NCBI GenBank assembly: GCA_047602905.1
Contig: JBLKOP010000004.1
Location: 1-64,000 of the forward strand
Direction: 5' to 3'
DNA from: SKIA01 sp047602905
GTDB lineage: Archaea; Nanobdellota; Nanobdellia; Woesearchaeales; SKIA01
DNA length: 64,000 bases
Positions 56,553-63,478 of the stretch are shown piece after piece. Numbering within the stretch: the first letter of the stretch is position 1; every line of letters begins with the position of its first letter. Under the pieces are notes generated by a model that saw nothing but the letters and a program-made list of their open reading frames with translations, searched no databases and was not told the DNA's origin. The translations under genes were made by a program, and so were the position numbers.

Positions 56553-58903
56553 GTGCTTACCGCTGATCCTAGATACGTATCTAGTTGTTGTATGTGTTCT
56601 TTAAGTGTTTCTTGTTCTTCTGTGCTGAATTGCTCGTATAGGTGTATGATGTCTTCGTATGCTGCGCTTATTTGGTTGATGTTTCCTTGTGGTGCTATTG
56701 TGTATAGGTGTTGTATGCTTGCTTCTAGGTGGTGTTTGTTTGTTGTTGTTTGTAGGTGTTGTATGAGTTCTTGTGTTTGTTCTTGTTGCTTGGCTGGTAG
56801 TGTTTGGTTGAGTTCAAGTATTTCTGGTGTGAGTTCTGCTATGAGTGCTGTGTTTCCTTGGTGTAGTTGTTCTATTGCTTGGCTTGTTAGTTCGTAGAAT
56901 GCTTCGAAGTTTTTGTTGTTTGGTTGCTGGAGTTTTTTTCCTGCTACTACTCCTGCTATTGCCATTGTTGTTATGAGTAGGTAGATGATGTTTCTTGTCG
57001 TGTTTTTTTCGTTTAAGTCTATGGTTACTAGTCCTGTTAGTGTGTTGAGTAGTCCAGGTATTTCTTGTATTTCTTCTGGTACGATGAGTGTCGTTCCTGG
57101 TTGTATCGTGGTTGTTTTGCTGCTGTACGTGTACGTGTTTTCTTTGAATTGTATGATTGGGTTTTCTCGTAGTACGGTGTGCTGGTTGGTTGTTCGTATG
57201 TCTTGTGCTGTTCTTGCAAAGTTTGTTGGTATGAGTTCTATTATTTCTGCTTGTTGTGGTGTTTGTATGGTTTTGTGTACGAAGCTGTGTGTTTCTTCTT
57301 GACCGTTTTTTCGTATTGTTGCTGTGTAGGTTGTTTGGGTGATGGTTGTTTCTTTGAGTGCTTCTTGTATGTTGTAGGTGTAGGTTCGTTGTTGTTTGTT
57401 GTCTTGTATTCCTACTGTTGTGAAGTATTCTTGTATGTGTTCTTGGTTTGCTTCTGGGTACAAGATTTTTTGCTCGTGTTGTTGTATGCGTACTTCTTGT
57501 ATGCTTGTTTGCAGTATTTCTTCTATTTCTTCTTTGTTCTGTGCTGTTGTTAGTTGGTTGATTGCTTCTTGTAGGTTGTTGTGTAGGCCGAGTTGTTTGA
57601 GTGCTTCTTCTTTTTGTGCGTCTAGGCGTATGGCTAGTTGTCTTTCTTGTAGTGTTTCTCTTGCTTCTTGTCGTTGTTCTCGGAGTTGGTTTTCTGCTTC
57701 TTCTTGTTCTTGTAGTCGCAGGAGTTCTTCTTCTTGTTCTGCTTGTTCTTGTAGGATTTCTTCTTGTGTGAGGGTGGTTTCTGTTGTTGTGTTCGTCTCT
57801 GTTGTGGTGTTTGTCGTGTTGGTTGTGGGTGCTTCTGGTGTTGTTACTGTGTAGAATTGGTTGGTGTTTTTGGTTACTTGTAGTGTTTCGTTAAGGTAGC
57901 TTCTGTCTAGTCGGTATACGTGTACGCTGTAGTTTCCTTCTTCTACGTTGCTAAACGTTGCTTCTCCGTTGGTTGTTCTTTGTGTTTGTGTGTTGTTTTC
58001 TTTGTCTGTTAAGTCTATGTCGTAGTTGTTTAGTGGGTTGTTGTTTTGGTTGAGTAGCGTTATTTCTACGGTGTAGGTTGGTTTGTTTACAGTTATGGTT
58101 GTTGTTTTGCTTTCTTGGGTTCCTTTGTTGTCTGTTACTATGAGTGTTGCTTCGTATTCTCCTTCTTCAGTAAACCAGATGTCTATTTTTTTTTCTTGTT
58201 TGGCTGGTGTTATGGTTGTTGGTCCTGCGAATATCCACTGGTAGGTGTAGGGTTCTTCTCCTCCTGTTATTGTTGCTTCAAAGGTTGTTTTTTTGTTTAG
58301 TTCTGCTTTTGTGTTTGTAAAGTCTACTGCTAGGTCTTCTGTTTGTGTTACGCTCCACGTGGCTATTGCTGTTTTGTCTTGTGCGGTGAGTATTGCTTGG
58401 TAGCTTCCTGGTTGTTGTGCTACGTATATGAGGTCGAGTTTGTTTGTTATGCTGATGTTTGTGTATTCTTCTTGTACGGTGTTTGATCGTCGTATTTCTA
58501 GGTGTGCGTTTATTGGTTTGTTTGTTGTTGCTGTGAGCTTGGTTGCTTGGTTTACTTCGTAAATACTTTTTTCTGTTATGAGTGTTATTTCTAGTTGTTC
58601 TTCTTGTAGTTGTAGGGTGAATTGTTTTGTTGCTGTTGTATTTTCGGATTGTACGGTTATGTTGTAGTTTCCTTCTTGTTGTGCTTGAAACGTGTAGCTG
58701 TTTTGTGTTGTTGTTAGGTTAATGAGTTGTTGTGTTTGGTTGTGTATTGTGAGGTTGTATTCGCTGTTATTTCCGTTCCATGTGATGTCTATGTTTGTTG
58801 GGAGTTCTTGTGTTGTTATTTCTTGTTCTGGGCTTGTTATTTCTATTGCTGTGCTTAGTGGTATGAGTAGGAGTATTGTTATGAGTAGTGTTGTTTTGTT
58901 CAT
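56549..58903 (-). CDS. Membrane-anchored PKD-domain surface protein, 784 aa
   Basis: A signal peptide (LITILLLIPLSTAIEI) leads to Ig-like repeats with many N-x-S/T sequons, then a PKD domain near 205-290 (TYQWIFAGPTTITPAKQEKK, YEATLIVTDNKGT). A CnaB-like domain follows (NNYDIDLTDKENNTQTQR), then a Thr-rich linker and a Glu/Gln coiled coil near 385-460. A membrane helix (NIIYLLITTMAIAGVVAGKK) is near residue 670, and about 110 helical residues would be cytoplasmic. It overlaps the toroid protein by ATGA. The plan suggests an adhesin or complex-forming receptor. Confidence 0.75.
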   Translation of the reverse strand: MNKTTLLITILLLIPLSTAIEITSPEQEITTQELPTNIDITWNGNNSEYNLTIHNQTQQLINLTTTQNSYTFQAQQEGNYNITVQSENTTATKQFTLQLQEEQLEITLITEKSIYEVNQATKLTATTNKPINAHLEIRRSNTVQEEYTNISITNKLDLIYVAQQPGSYQAILTAQDKTAIATWSVTQTEDLAVDFTNTKAELNKKTTFEATITGGEEPYTYQWIFAGPTTITPAKQEKKIDIWFTEEGEYEATLIVTDNKGTQESKTTTITVNKPTYTVEITLLNQNNNPLNNYDIDLTDKENNTQTQRTTNGEATFSNVEEGNYSVHVYRLDRSYLNETLQVTKNTNQFYTVTTPEAPTTNTTNTTTETNTTTETTLTQEEILQEQAEQEEELLRLQEQEEAENQLREQRQEARETLQERQLAIRLDAQKEEALKQLGLHNNLQEAINQLTTAQNKEEIEEILQTSIQEVRIQQHEQKILYPEANQEHIQEYFTTVGIQDNKQQRTYTYNIQEALKETTITQTTYTATIRKNGQEETHSFVHKTIQTPQQAEIIELIPTNFARTAQDIRTTNQHTVLRENPIIQFKENTYTYSSKTTTIQPGTTLIVPEEIQEIPGLLNTLTGLVTIDLNEKNTTRNIIYLLITTMAIAGVVAGKKLQQPNNKNFEAFYELTSQAIEQLHQGNTALIAELTPEILELNQTLPAKQQEQTQELIQHLQTTTNKHHLEASIQHLYTIAPQGNINQISAAYEDIIHLYEQFSTEEQETLKEHIQQLDTYLGSAVST

Positions 58904-58945
58904 TTGTTGCTTTATGTTGTGCAGCGTTTGTTTTACTTGTATTCT

Positions 58946-58970
58946 TTCGGGGGCGCCGAATTTTTAAAAG
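58946..58970 (-). promoter_or_regulatory. TATA box and GC-rich leader hairpin of the surface-protein operon
   Basis: On the minus strand CTTTTAAAAA (58961-58970) is a TATA-like box about 62 bases before the start at 58903, predicting a leader of about 35 bases. Just downstream TTCGG-GGGCG-CCGAA (58946-58960) forms a five-base-pair GC-rich stem, conspicuous in AT-rich surroundings. It would lie around the transcript start. Confidence 0.4.
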
Positions 58971-59051
58971 TATCTACTTCAGGGATACCAGTATACGTTT
59001 TTCCTCACTAAAAAGAAGAAATACTACTTGTAAGTAACAATAAATCCATAG

Positions 59052-59059
59052 TATTTATA
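59052..59059 (+). promoter_or_regulatory. TATA box, leaderless start at 59084
   Basis: TATTTATA is centred 28 bases before ATG 59084. Confidence 0.5.
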
Positions 59060-59083
59060 TACTATAATAACTACTTAACAGTA

Positions 59084-59359
59084 ATGAAAGAATATATCTT
59101 GGTTCCTGTACTCATAGCAAGCATCCTCGGAGTAGCCTTAGAACTAGAAGAACTAGGAATGCAAGCAAGCGAGAAAACACTCCAATTCGCGCAAGAAGCA
59201 GTAAGCGCGCTAGACTGCGCGTATGAAGCAAGACCAATAACTGAGTGCTCGCCAACAATAACAAACACTCAATTCAAAGAAGAAATCGAGCAAACAAACA
59301 AACTCCTACAAGAACTCAGAGACCAAACCAGTTCCTCTTTCGCCCAACAACAAGAATAA
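59084..59359 (+). CDS. Small exported or anchored protein, 91 aa
   Basis: An N-terminal hydrophobic segment (ILVPVLIASILGVALELEEL) is short and could be a signal peptide or anchor. The remainder is a helical, acidic coiled coil with two cysteines (LDCAYEA, TECSPT) close enough for a disulfide. It ends inside the 3' end of the convergent surface-protein gene (44-base overlap). No family recognised. Confidence 0.5.
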   Translation: MKEYILVPVLIASILGVALELEELGMQASEKTLQFAQEAVSALDCAYEARPITECSPTITNTQFKEEIEQTNKLLQELRDQTSSSFAQQQE

Positions 59360-60899
59360 CAGGAACCAAAACCAATAGTAACAACCCAATAATCTCAACG
59401 GAGCGCGTACGAACAAAATTCCACGCCTCATTAACCACGTTCTCAACCACTAACGTACGCAAAACAACATCTGAGGAAACTCCGTACACGCTAGGAAGTA
59501 ACAGACGAGAATCACCAGAATCAGTAATGTAAGAAACCTCCCAGACACCATCAGGAGATAACGAATCAATAACCCACAACCCGCGCATCTCCGGCTGCTG
59601 CGTCATCTGAGAAAACTCTGCAGAATCAGAAAGCAACTCACGAATAGTAATATCACTTAAAGAACTCTCCCCTAAATTACGAACAGTAAGCGTAACAGAA
59701 CTCACCTCATCAGAGACATGACTAACGCGCTTCTGCACGTACAAACTCTGCTTAGAAACGTACTGACGAATAAACGGAACAGGATTCGAGTAAACAACAG
59801 AAGAACCAATAGTCGCCTCAGCACGAGGATATGAATCAATACCCGCAAGAACCGTATCCTCAAGAAACGCATCATACGTTATACGAGTAGAACCTCTTGC
59901 AGGAACTTCTCCAGACCAAACAAGCTCCTCTGAACTCCTAAACCCAGCAGGTAACGAATCAACTAACGTAAAGCTGCGCAAAGAAGGCTGAAAATTATAC
60001 AGCTGCAAAGAAACTCGTACAGGCTCTCCAGGAACAGCCAACGTATTACTAACAGACTTACGCAGCAAATACTCAGAGGAAGCAATAAACGCAGAAGTAT
60101 TTACTGACTCATTAAGAAACTCAAGCTCCTCAACAGGAATAGATAAGTTCTGCTCAGCTAAGTCCACTTGCAGCACTTCTCCTGCTCGTACGCGCAGAGC
60201 TTGTTGGTTTTCAGAAACAACAAAGGGTTCTTGTACAAGAAGTTCTTGCTGCTCGTTTACCGTTGCTTCTACAACAAGCACGTACGCTCCAGGTGCTAGC
60301 TCGTCGGTGTAGGGAAGAATGATTCGTTCTTGCTCTCCTGGCAGTACTTGCAGTTGTTGCGGGTACGTTACGCTTCCTAGCTGCTCATCTCCTTGTAGTA
60401 TTTGTATTTGTACACGGTAATACGCAATAACGTTTCCAAAGTTCGTTAGTTCTATGTGTACAGGCAGTGTTTGTCCTTCTCGTATCGTTTCTGTGGATGC
60501 AGTTAGGCTTGCTTCTAAGTTAGGCGTTCCTGCTATGGGTATGTGTATGGTGCTGTTTGCAACTACTCGTTGGTCTTCTACAAGCTCGTAGATGAGCTTG
60601 TGCGTTTCTGGCCCGAGAGGAGGTATGGTTGCGCTTATCTGAAAGTTCTTGCTTTCTTGGGGTCGTAAGAACAGCGTTTCTTCTTGTATAGATACTGCTT
60701 CTGTGAGGTATTGTGCGAAGGGGTGTAGTCGTAGCGTGTATTCTGCTGGTCTAGCAAGGGTGTTTGTTACAGTAAGTATTTCTGAGAAGCTCTCTCCTAT
60801 CTGCGCGTCTACTGTCGTAGTTTCTGGTTGTATCTGTGCTGCTGTGAGTGCAAGGAGGATAAGAAGTACTAGTTTGTAGTGCTCACTCACGCTCTTCAT
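59316..60899 (-). CDS. Surface protein with CARDB/NEW3-like domains and C-terminal anchor, 527 aa
   Basis: A signal peptide (LVLLILLALTAAQI) is followed by at least four beta-sandwich repeats of the CARDB/NEW3 or alpha-galactosidase-associated type (VDAQIGESFSEILTVTN, IPIAGTPNLEASLTAS, LPVHIELTNFGNVIAYYRVQ, VTLTVRNLGESSLSDITIRE). A membrane helix (SVEIIGLLLLVLVPVILVVG) and a short basic tail end the chain. It would project from the cell surface. The TATA box TATATAAT (60922-60929) sets ATG 60899. Codon preference changes sharply near 60.17 kb: the 3' part of the coding strand is G+T-rich, the 5' part A+C-rich. Confidence 0.75.
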   Translation of the reverse strand: MKSVSEHYKLVLLILLALTAAQIQPETTTVDAQIGESFSEILTVTNTLARPAEYTLRLHPFAQYLTEAVSIQEETLFLRPQESKNFQISATIPPLGPETHKLIYELVEDQRVVANSTIHIPIAGTPNLEASLTASTETIREGQTLPVHIELTNFGNVIAYYRVQIQILQGDEQLGSVTYPQQLQVLPGEQERIILPYTDELAPGAYVLVVEATVNEQQELLVQEPFVVSENQQALRVRAGEVLQVDLAEQNLSIPVEELEFLNESVNTSAFIASSEYLLRKSVSNTLAVPGEPVRVSLQLYNFQPSLRSFTLVDSLPAGFRSSEELVWSGEVPARGSTRITYDAFLEDTVLAGIDSYPRAEATIGSSVVYSNPVPFIRQYVSKQSLYVQKRVSHVSDEVSSVTLTVRNLGESSLSDITIRELLSDSAEFSQMTQQPEMRGLWVIDSLSPDGVWEVSYITDSGDSRLLLPSVYGVSSDVVLRTLVVENVVNEAWNFVRTRSVEIIGLLLLVLVPVILVVGRKRNWFGL

Positions 60900-60921
60900 A
60901 CACGGTTTTTGTAGTCTAGAG

Positions 60922-60929
60922 TATATAAT
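60922..60929 (-). promoter_or_regulatory. TATA box, leaderless start at 60899
   Basis: TATATAAT on the plus strand (ATTATATA on the minus strand) is centred 26 bases before the minus-strand start at 60899. Confidence 0.55.
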
Positions 60930-60935
60930 TGTTTT

Positions 60936-61502
60936 CTAGAATGGGGTGAGTGCGTATGTGTATGCTACGCTCATCACAGCTCCTGCAGTTGCGTATAGGG
61001 TTTTTGTGAGTAGCGAAGGTTTTTTTGGTTGTGTATAACGTACTATTCTTGTTCTCAGTAAGTTTTTTATTCGTTCTCGCTCGTGACTAAAGGTTTCTGA
61101 ATTCTTTGCTTTTCTTCGTAAGTACGCGTTGTTGTCTATTTCGTCAAGGCACAGTATTGCTTCTTGCTCACTCATCGTTTCTAAGTTATTTTCTAGTGTG
61201 CTGAATCGGTTTGTGTAGTGTTGTCTGCTGTTAATAAGTTGCTCATACATGGGCGTGTGTGTTGGTACTGCTTGGTTTGTGTTCGTGTAGAGTTGGTCGC
61301 TGAGGTCTTTGTAGCCTTCTCGTCCGTTTCTGTGTCTTCTTCGTAGCGCTGCTGCTAAGTGGCTTGTTTGTCGTTGTTGCTGAGGACTTAGCTGGTAGTG
61401 TTGGAGTTGTTGTATCGTGTTGGTTATTCGTTTCTTGCTTGTGTGCGTTATGCGAGTGTATACGTCTGTTTGTAACGTGCTAAGTAGTGCTTCTAAGCTC
61501 AT
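60936..61502 (-). CDS. Hypothetical helical protein with C-terminal membrane helix, 188 aa
   Basis: No family recognised. The protein is helical and basic, with Gln/His-rich stretches (QLQHYQLSPQQQRQTSHLAA), a charged region RRKAKNSETFSHERERIKNL, and a C-terminal membrane helix (TLYATAGAVMSVAYTYALTP). It is predicted cytoplasmic with a tail anchor. It follows the S24e gene by 73 bases and could be part of that transcript. Confidence 0.55.
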   Translation of the reverse strand: MSLEALLSTLQTDVYTRITHTSKKRITNTIQQLQHYQLSPQQQRQTSHLAAALRRRHRNGREGYKDLSDQLYTNTNQAVPTHTPMYEQLINSRQHYTNRFSTLENNLETMSEQEAILCLDEIDNNAYLRRKAKNSETFSHERERIKNLLRTRIVRYTQPKKPSLLTKTLYATAGAVMSVAYTYALTPF

Positions 61503-61575
61503 AAGTACCTAGTTGTTGTGCGTGTTTATATGCTGTTTCTAAGAAAAGGTGAAAAGTATTTGTTATGAGCAGAAA

Positions 61576-61953
61576 TTATTCGGTTTTTTCTTCTTCAGCC
61601 GCTTCAGGCTCTTCTGCGTCCTTGCTTGCGGTCTCTTCAGAAGCGGGTTCTTCAGCCGCTTCAGGCTCCTCAGCAGCAACGAGTTTGTTCTTCTCAACAA
61701 CTACTGCTTCCTCTAAGCGCTTCATAGCTTCTTCGCTTGTGTACACGCGAGCATGCACTTGGATAGCTCCTCCTCCAAAGGAGGAGTCTATGCGAGAGAC
61801 AATCACGAGGTCTCGAGGCGCTGATAAGTGTTTTGCAAGTGCGTTAGCAAGTACTTGTCTGCTTGGAGTTGCTTCTACGGTGTACGTTTTTGCAACGATT
61901 ATTGTTCGCTCAAATGACGGTTGTTTGTTTTGTTGTAATACTTCTAGTTTCAT
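61576..61953 (-). CDS. rps24e: Ribosomal protein S24e with acidic tail
   Basis: Small-subunit protein of archaea and eukaryotes. Residues 1-85 match S24e: EVLQQNKQPSFERTIIVAKT, ATPSRQVLANALAKHL, and IDSSFGGGAIQVHARVYTSE with the conserved FG. The last 35 residues form an acidic Glu/Ala tail built from EEPEAAEE repeats, which makes the protein (125 aa) longer than the usual 95-105. It follows Spt4 by two bases, the standard archaeal gene order. Rps27ae, which usually comes next, is not found. Confidence 0.9.
   Translation of the reverse strand: MKLEVLQQNKQPSFERTIIVAKTYTVEATPSRQVLANALAKHLSAPRDLVIVSRIDSSFGGGAIQVHARVYTSEEAMKRLEEAVVVEKNKLVAAEEPEAAEEPASEETASKDAEEPEAAEEEKTE
61591..61668 (-). repeat. 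21-bp direct repeats encoding the S24e acidic tail
   Basis: Two identical 21-base copies at 61591-61611 and 61648-61668 encode EPEAAEE. The repeats explain the tail as a local expansion. Confidence 0.6.
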
Positions 61954-61955
61954 AG

Positions 61956-62150
61956 TTATCGTACCTTAATTGCGTACTCTCCTTCGTCCTCAACACCTAC
62001 GTGTTCTGCTACGCGGCTTTTATCTGCGTTTAGGATGTATACTCTTCCTTGCCAGTTCGAGCTAAACTCCCCGATATTAGCTTTTTTCTCGTTGATCTCT
62101 TGCTGGGTTAATAGTAGTTTCGTCTTTTTGTGTGCGAGTTGTTTTGCCAT
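61956..62150 (-). CDS. spt4: Transcription elongation factor Spt4 lacking its zinc cysteines
   Basis: FSSNWQGRVYILNADKSRVA followed by GEYAIKVR matches the C-terminal half of archaeal Spt4 (RpoE2), partner of Spt5 on RNA polymerase. The N-terminal half normally carries a C4 zinc site (CxxC ... CPxC). Here it reads AHKKTKLLLTQQEINEKKAN, with His and Thr where the first pair is expected and no cysteine anywhere in 64 residues. The length is standard, so this is substitution and not deletion. Position between RpoE1 and S24e supports the identification. It could fold without zinc or have changed partner contacts. Confidence 0.85.
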   Translation of the reverse strand: MAKQLAHKKTKLLLTQQEINEKKANIGEFSSNWQGRVYILNADKSRVAEHVGVEDEGEYAIKVR

Positions 62151-62164
62151 GGTTATCTCTTATG

Positions 62165-62539
62165 TTATACGAGTAGTCCGATGAGGTCTCTGCTCGTAAT
62201 AATTCCTATTGGTTGGTTGTTTTCGTTAACAACCACTATTCTTCTCATTGAGTGCTCTTTCATCTGAGCACTTATTTCCATCACGCTTGCTTCTGCGCGT
62301 ACGCTGCGAACGTCTTTAGTCATGATTTCTTCTGCTTTGATGTCTTGTAGGTTTGTTTCGTGAGTAATAGCTTTTCGCAGAATATCTCTTTCTGTAACTA
62401 TTCCTGCAAGTACGTCATTCTCCACGAGCACCACGCTTCCAATGTTGTGCTTGTTCATAAGCTCAACTATTTCGTACACGCTTGCTTGTGTTGATGAAGT
62501 AATAACTGGACTTGTCATGTACTCAGAGGTTTCTATCAT
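62165..62539 (-). CDS. CBS-domain pair protein, 124 aa
   Basis: Two CBS motifs: YMTSPVITSSTQASVYEIVE, then IGSVVLVENDVLAGIVTERD, and the second half IMTKDVRSVRAEASVMEISA, then MRRIVVVNENNQPIGIITSR. Likely binds AMP/ATP or SAM and signals energy state. It starts at ATG 62539, overlapping the RpoE1 stop by ATGA, and lies 14 bases before Spt4. That position, inside a transcription/translation operon, suggests a link with RNA polymerase or ribosome control. Paralogue at 4763-5230. Confidence 0.85.
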   Translation of the reverse strand: MIETSEYMTSPVITSSTQASVYEIVELMNKHNIGSVVLVENDVLAGIVTERDILRKAITHETNLQDIKAEEIMTKDVRSVRAEASVMEISAQMKEHSMRRIVVVNENNQPIGIITSRDLIGLLV

Positions 62540-63075
62540 GCTTTTAGGTCCTCCTCTATCCACTCAAGTTTTCCTAGTCCTTCTTGTCGCATCGTCATAC
62601 CGATTTTTGGGTTGGTAACGTCTTTGTAACTGACCGCTATTATTCGTGCATTACACATATCACCTATTTTTAGGCTTCTGTTACTGTCTTTTCCTTGCAG
62701 AGTCTTTTCTTTAGTAAAGCTCACAAAGTCATTCATTGTCTGACTTACATGAATCATTCCATCAATTGGTCCTAGAGTAAGAAACGCTCCGAAATCTGCT
62801 ATGTCTTTTATTTGTCCCGTAACGACTTCTTGTAGTTCTGGTCTGAACACGAGTAGGTGAAAGGTTGTCTCGTAATAACTTGCTCCGTCTCCAGGAATAA
62901 TCATTCCGTCTCCTATTTCTGCTACTGCTTCTACTCCTACAACTACTCCTAGTGCTTTGCTAATATACCCGTCGTATTTGTGCTTTATCTGGTCGATAAC
63001 CGCTTTTTCTAGGTCTTCTGAGAACTTCGCTGGGGGTACTCGTATGTGGTCTTGTACGCTTATTCTGTAATACAT
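62536..63075 (-). CDS. rpoE1: DNA-directed RNA polymerase subunit E' (Rpb7)
   Basis: The stalk subunit of archaeal RNA polymerase, forming a heterodimer with RpoF. The N-terminal RNP-like domain (1-80) starts MYYRISVQDHIRVPPAKFSE. The S1 RNA-binding domain (about 82-165) contains GQIKDIADFGAFLTLGPIDG and MIHVSQTMNDFVSF, and the end is PKIGMTMRQEGLGKLEWIEE. Length of 179 residues is typical. It is preceded by the PIN gene, as in many archaea. Confidence 0.95.
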   Translation of the reverse strand: MYYRISVQDHIRVPPAKFSEDLEKAVIDQIKHKYDGYISKALGVVVGVEAVAEIGDGMIIPGDGASYYETTFHLLVFRPELQEVVTGQIKDIADFGAFLTLGPIDGMIHVSQTMNDFVSFTKEKTLQGKDSNRSLKIGDMCNARIIAVSYKDVTNPKIGMTMRQEGLGKLEWIEEDLKA

Positions 63076-63106
63076 GTGCTTATATTTTGTTTGCCTCCTT
63101 TGATAT

Positions 63107-63478
63107 CTACGCTACTTGCCGTAGGCGTTTGCGTGCTATCGTGAACACAGCGATTCCGTTTGTAGCGGCTTCTTTTTGTAACGCTTTATCAAGGGTGATA
63201 ATCGCGTCTTGAGCGCTCGCAACTGCGATAAGCGCTGCATCCACATACTGGGTGGAGTTCGTGAATGTTTTTAAGTCTTGTTTATTGAGTATGTCAAGGG
63301 CTAGCTTCGCTGCTCGGGCGTCTTTGCTACTTCCTATTGCGAGTTGTTGTAGTTCTATACGTACTCCTTCTACGATTGCTGGCGTGTACGTAGGTAGTTG
63401 TGAGGCGATGTTTTCAAATAGTCTTGATTGGTTGGCTAGTGTGAGTAGTGCGTTTGTGTCTATGAATGCGTGTTTCAT
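63107..63478 (-). CDS. PIN-domain endoribonuclease of the archaeal Fcf1/VapC9 type, 123 aa
   Basis: The PIN acidic residues are Asp7 (AFIDTNALLTL), Glu37 (AIVEGVRIELQQL, where Glu42 is an alternative), Asp80 (YVDAALIAVA) and Asp97 (IITLDKAL). It lies before rpoE1, the same place held by a conserved PIN protein in many archaeal genomes, where it is thought to act in rRNA maturation, as eukaryotic Fcf1/Utp24 does. No partner antitoxin gene is next to it, so a toxin role is unlikely. ATGA overlap with the antiporter upstream. Confidence 0.85.
   Translation of the reverse strand: MKHAFIDTNALLTLANQSRLFENIASQLPTYTPAIVEGVRIELQQLAIGSSKDARAAKLALDILNKQDLKTFTNSTQYVDAALIAVASAQDAIITLDKALQKEAATNGIAVFTIARKRLRQVA

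Noticed and set aside
61956..62150. Ribosomal protein S27ae
   Set aside because: Size and position could suggest it, but GRVYILNADKSRVA and GEYAIKVR are Spt4 features and no zinc ribbon is present.
63107..63478. VapC toxin of a toxin-antitoxin pair
   Set aside because: There is no small antitoxin gene upstream, and the place before rpoE1 matches a conserved housekeeping PIN protein.
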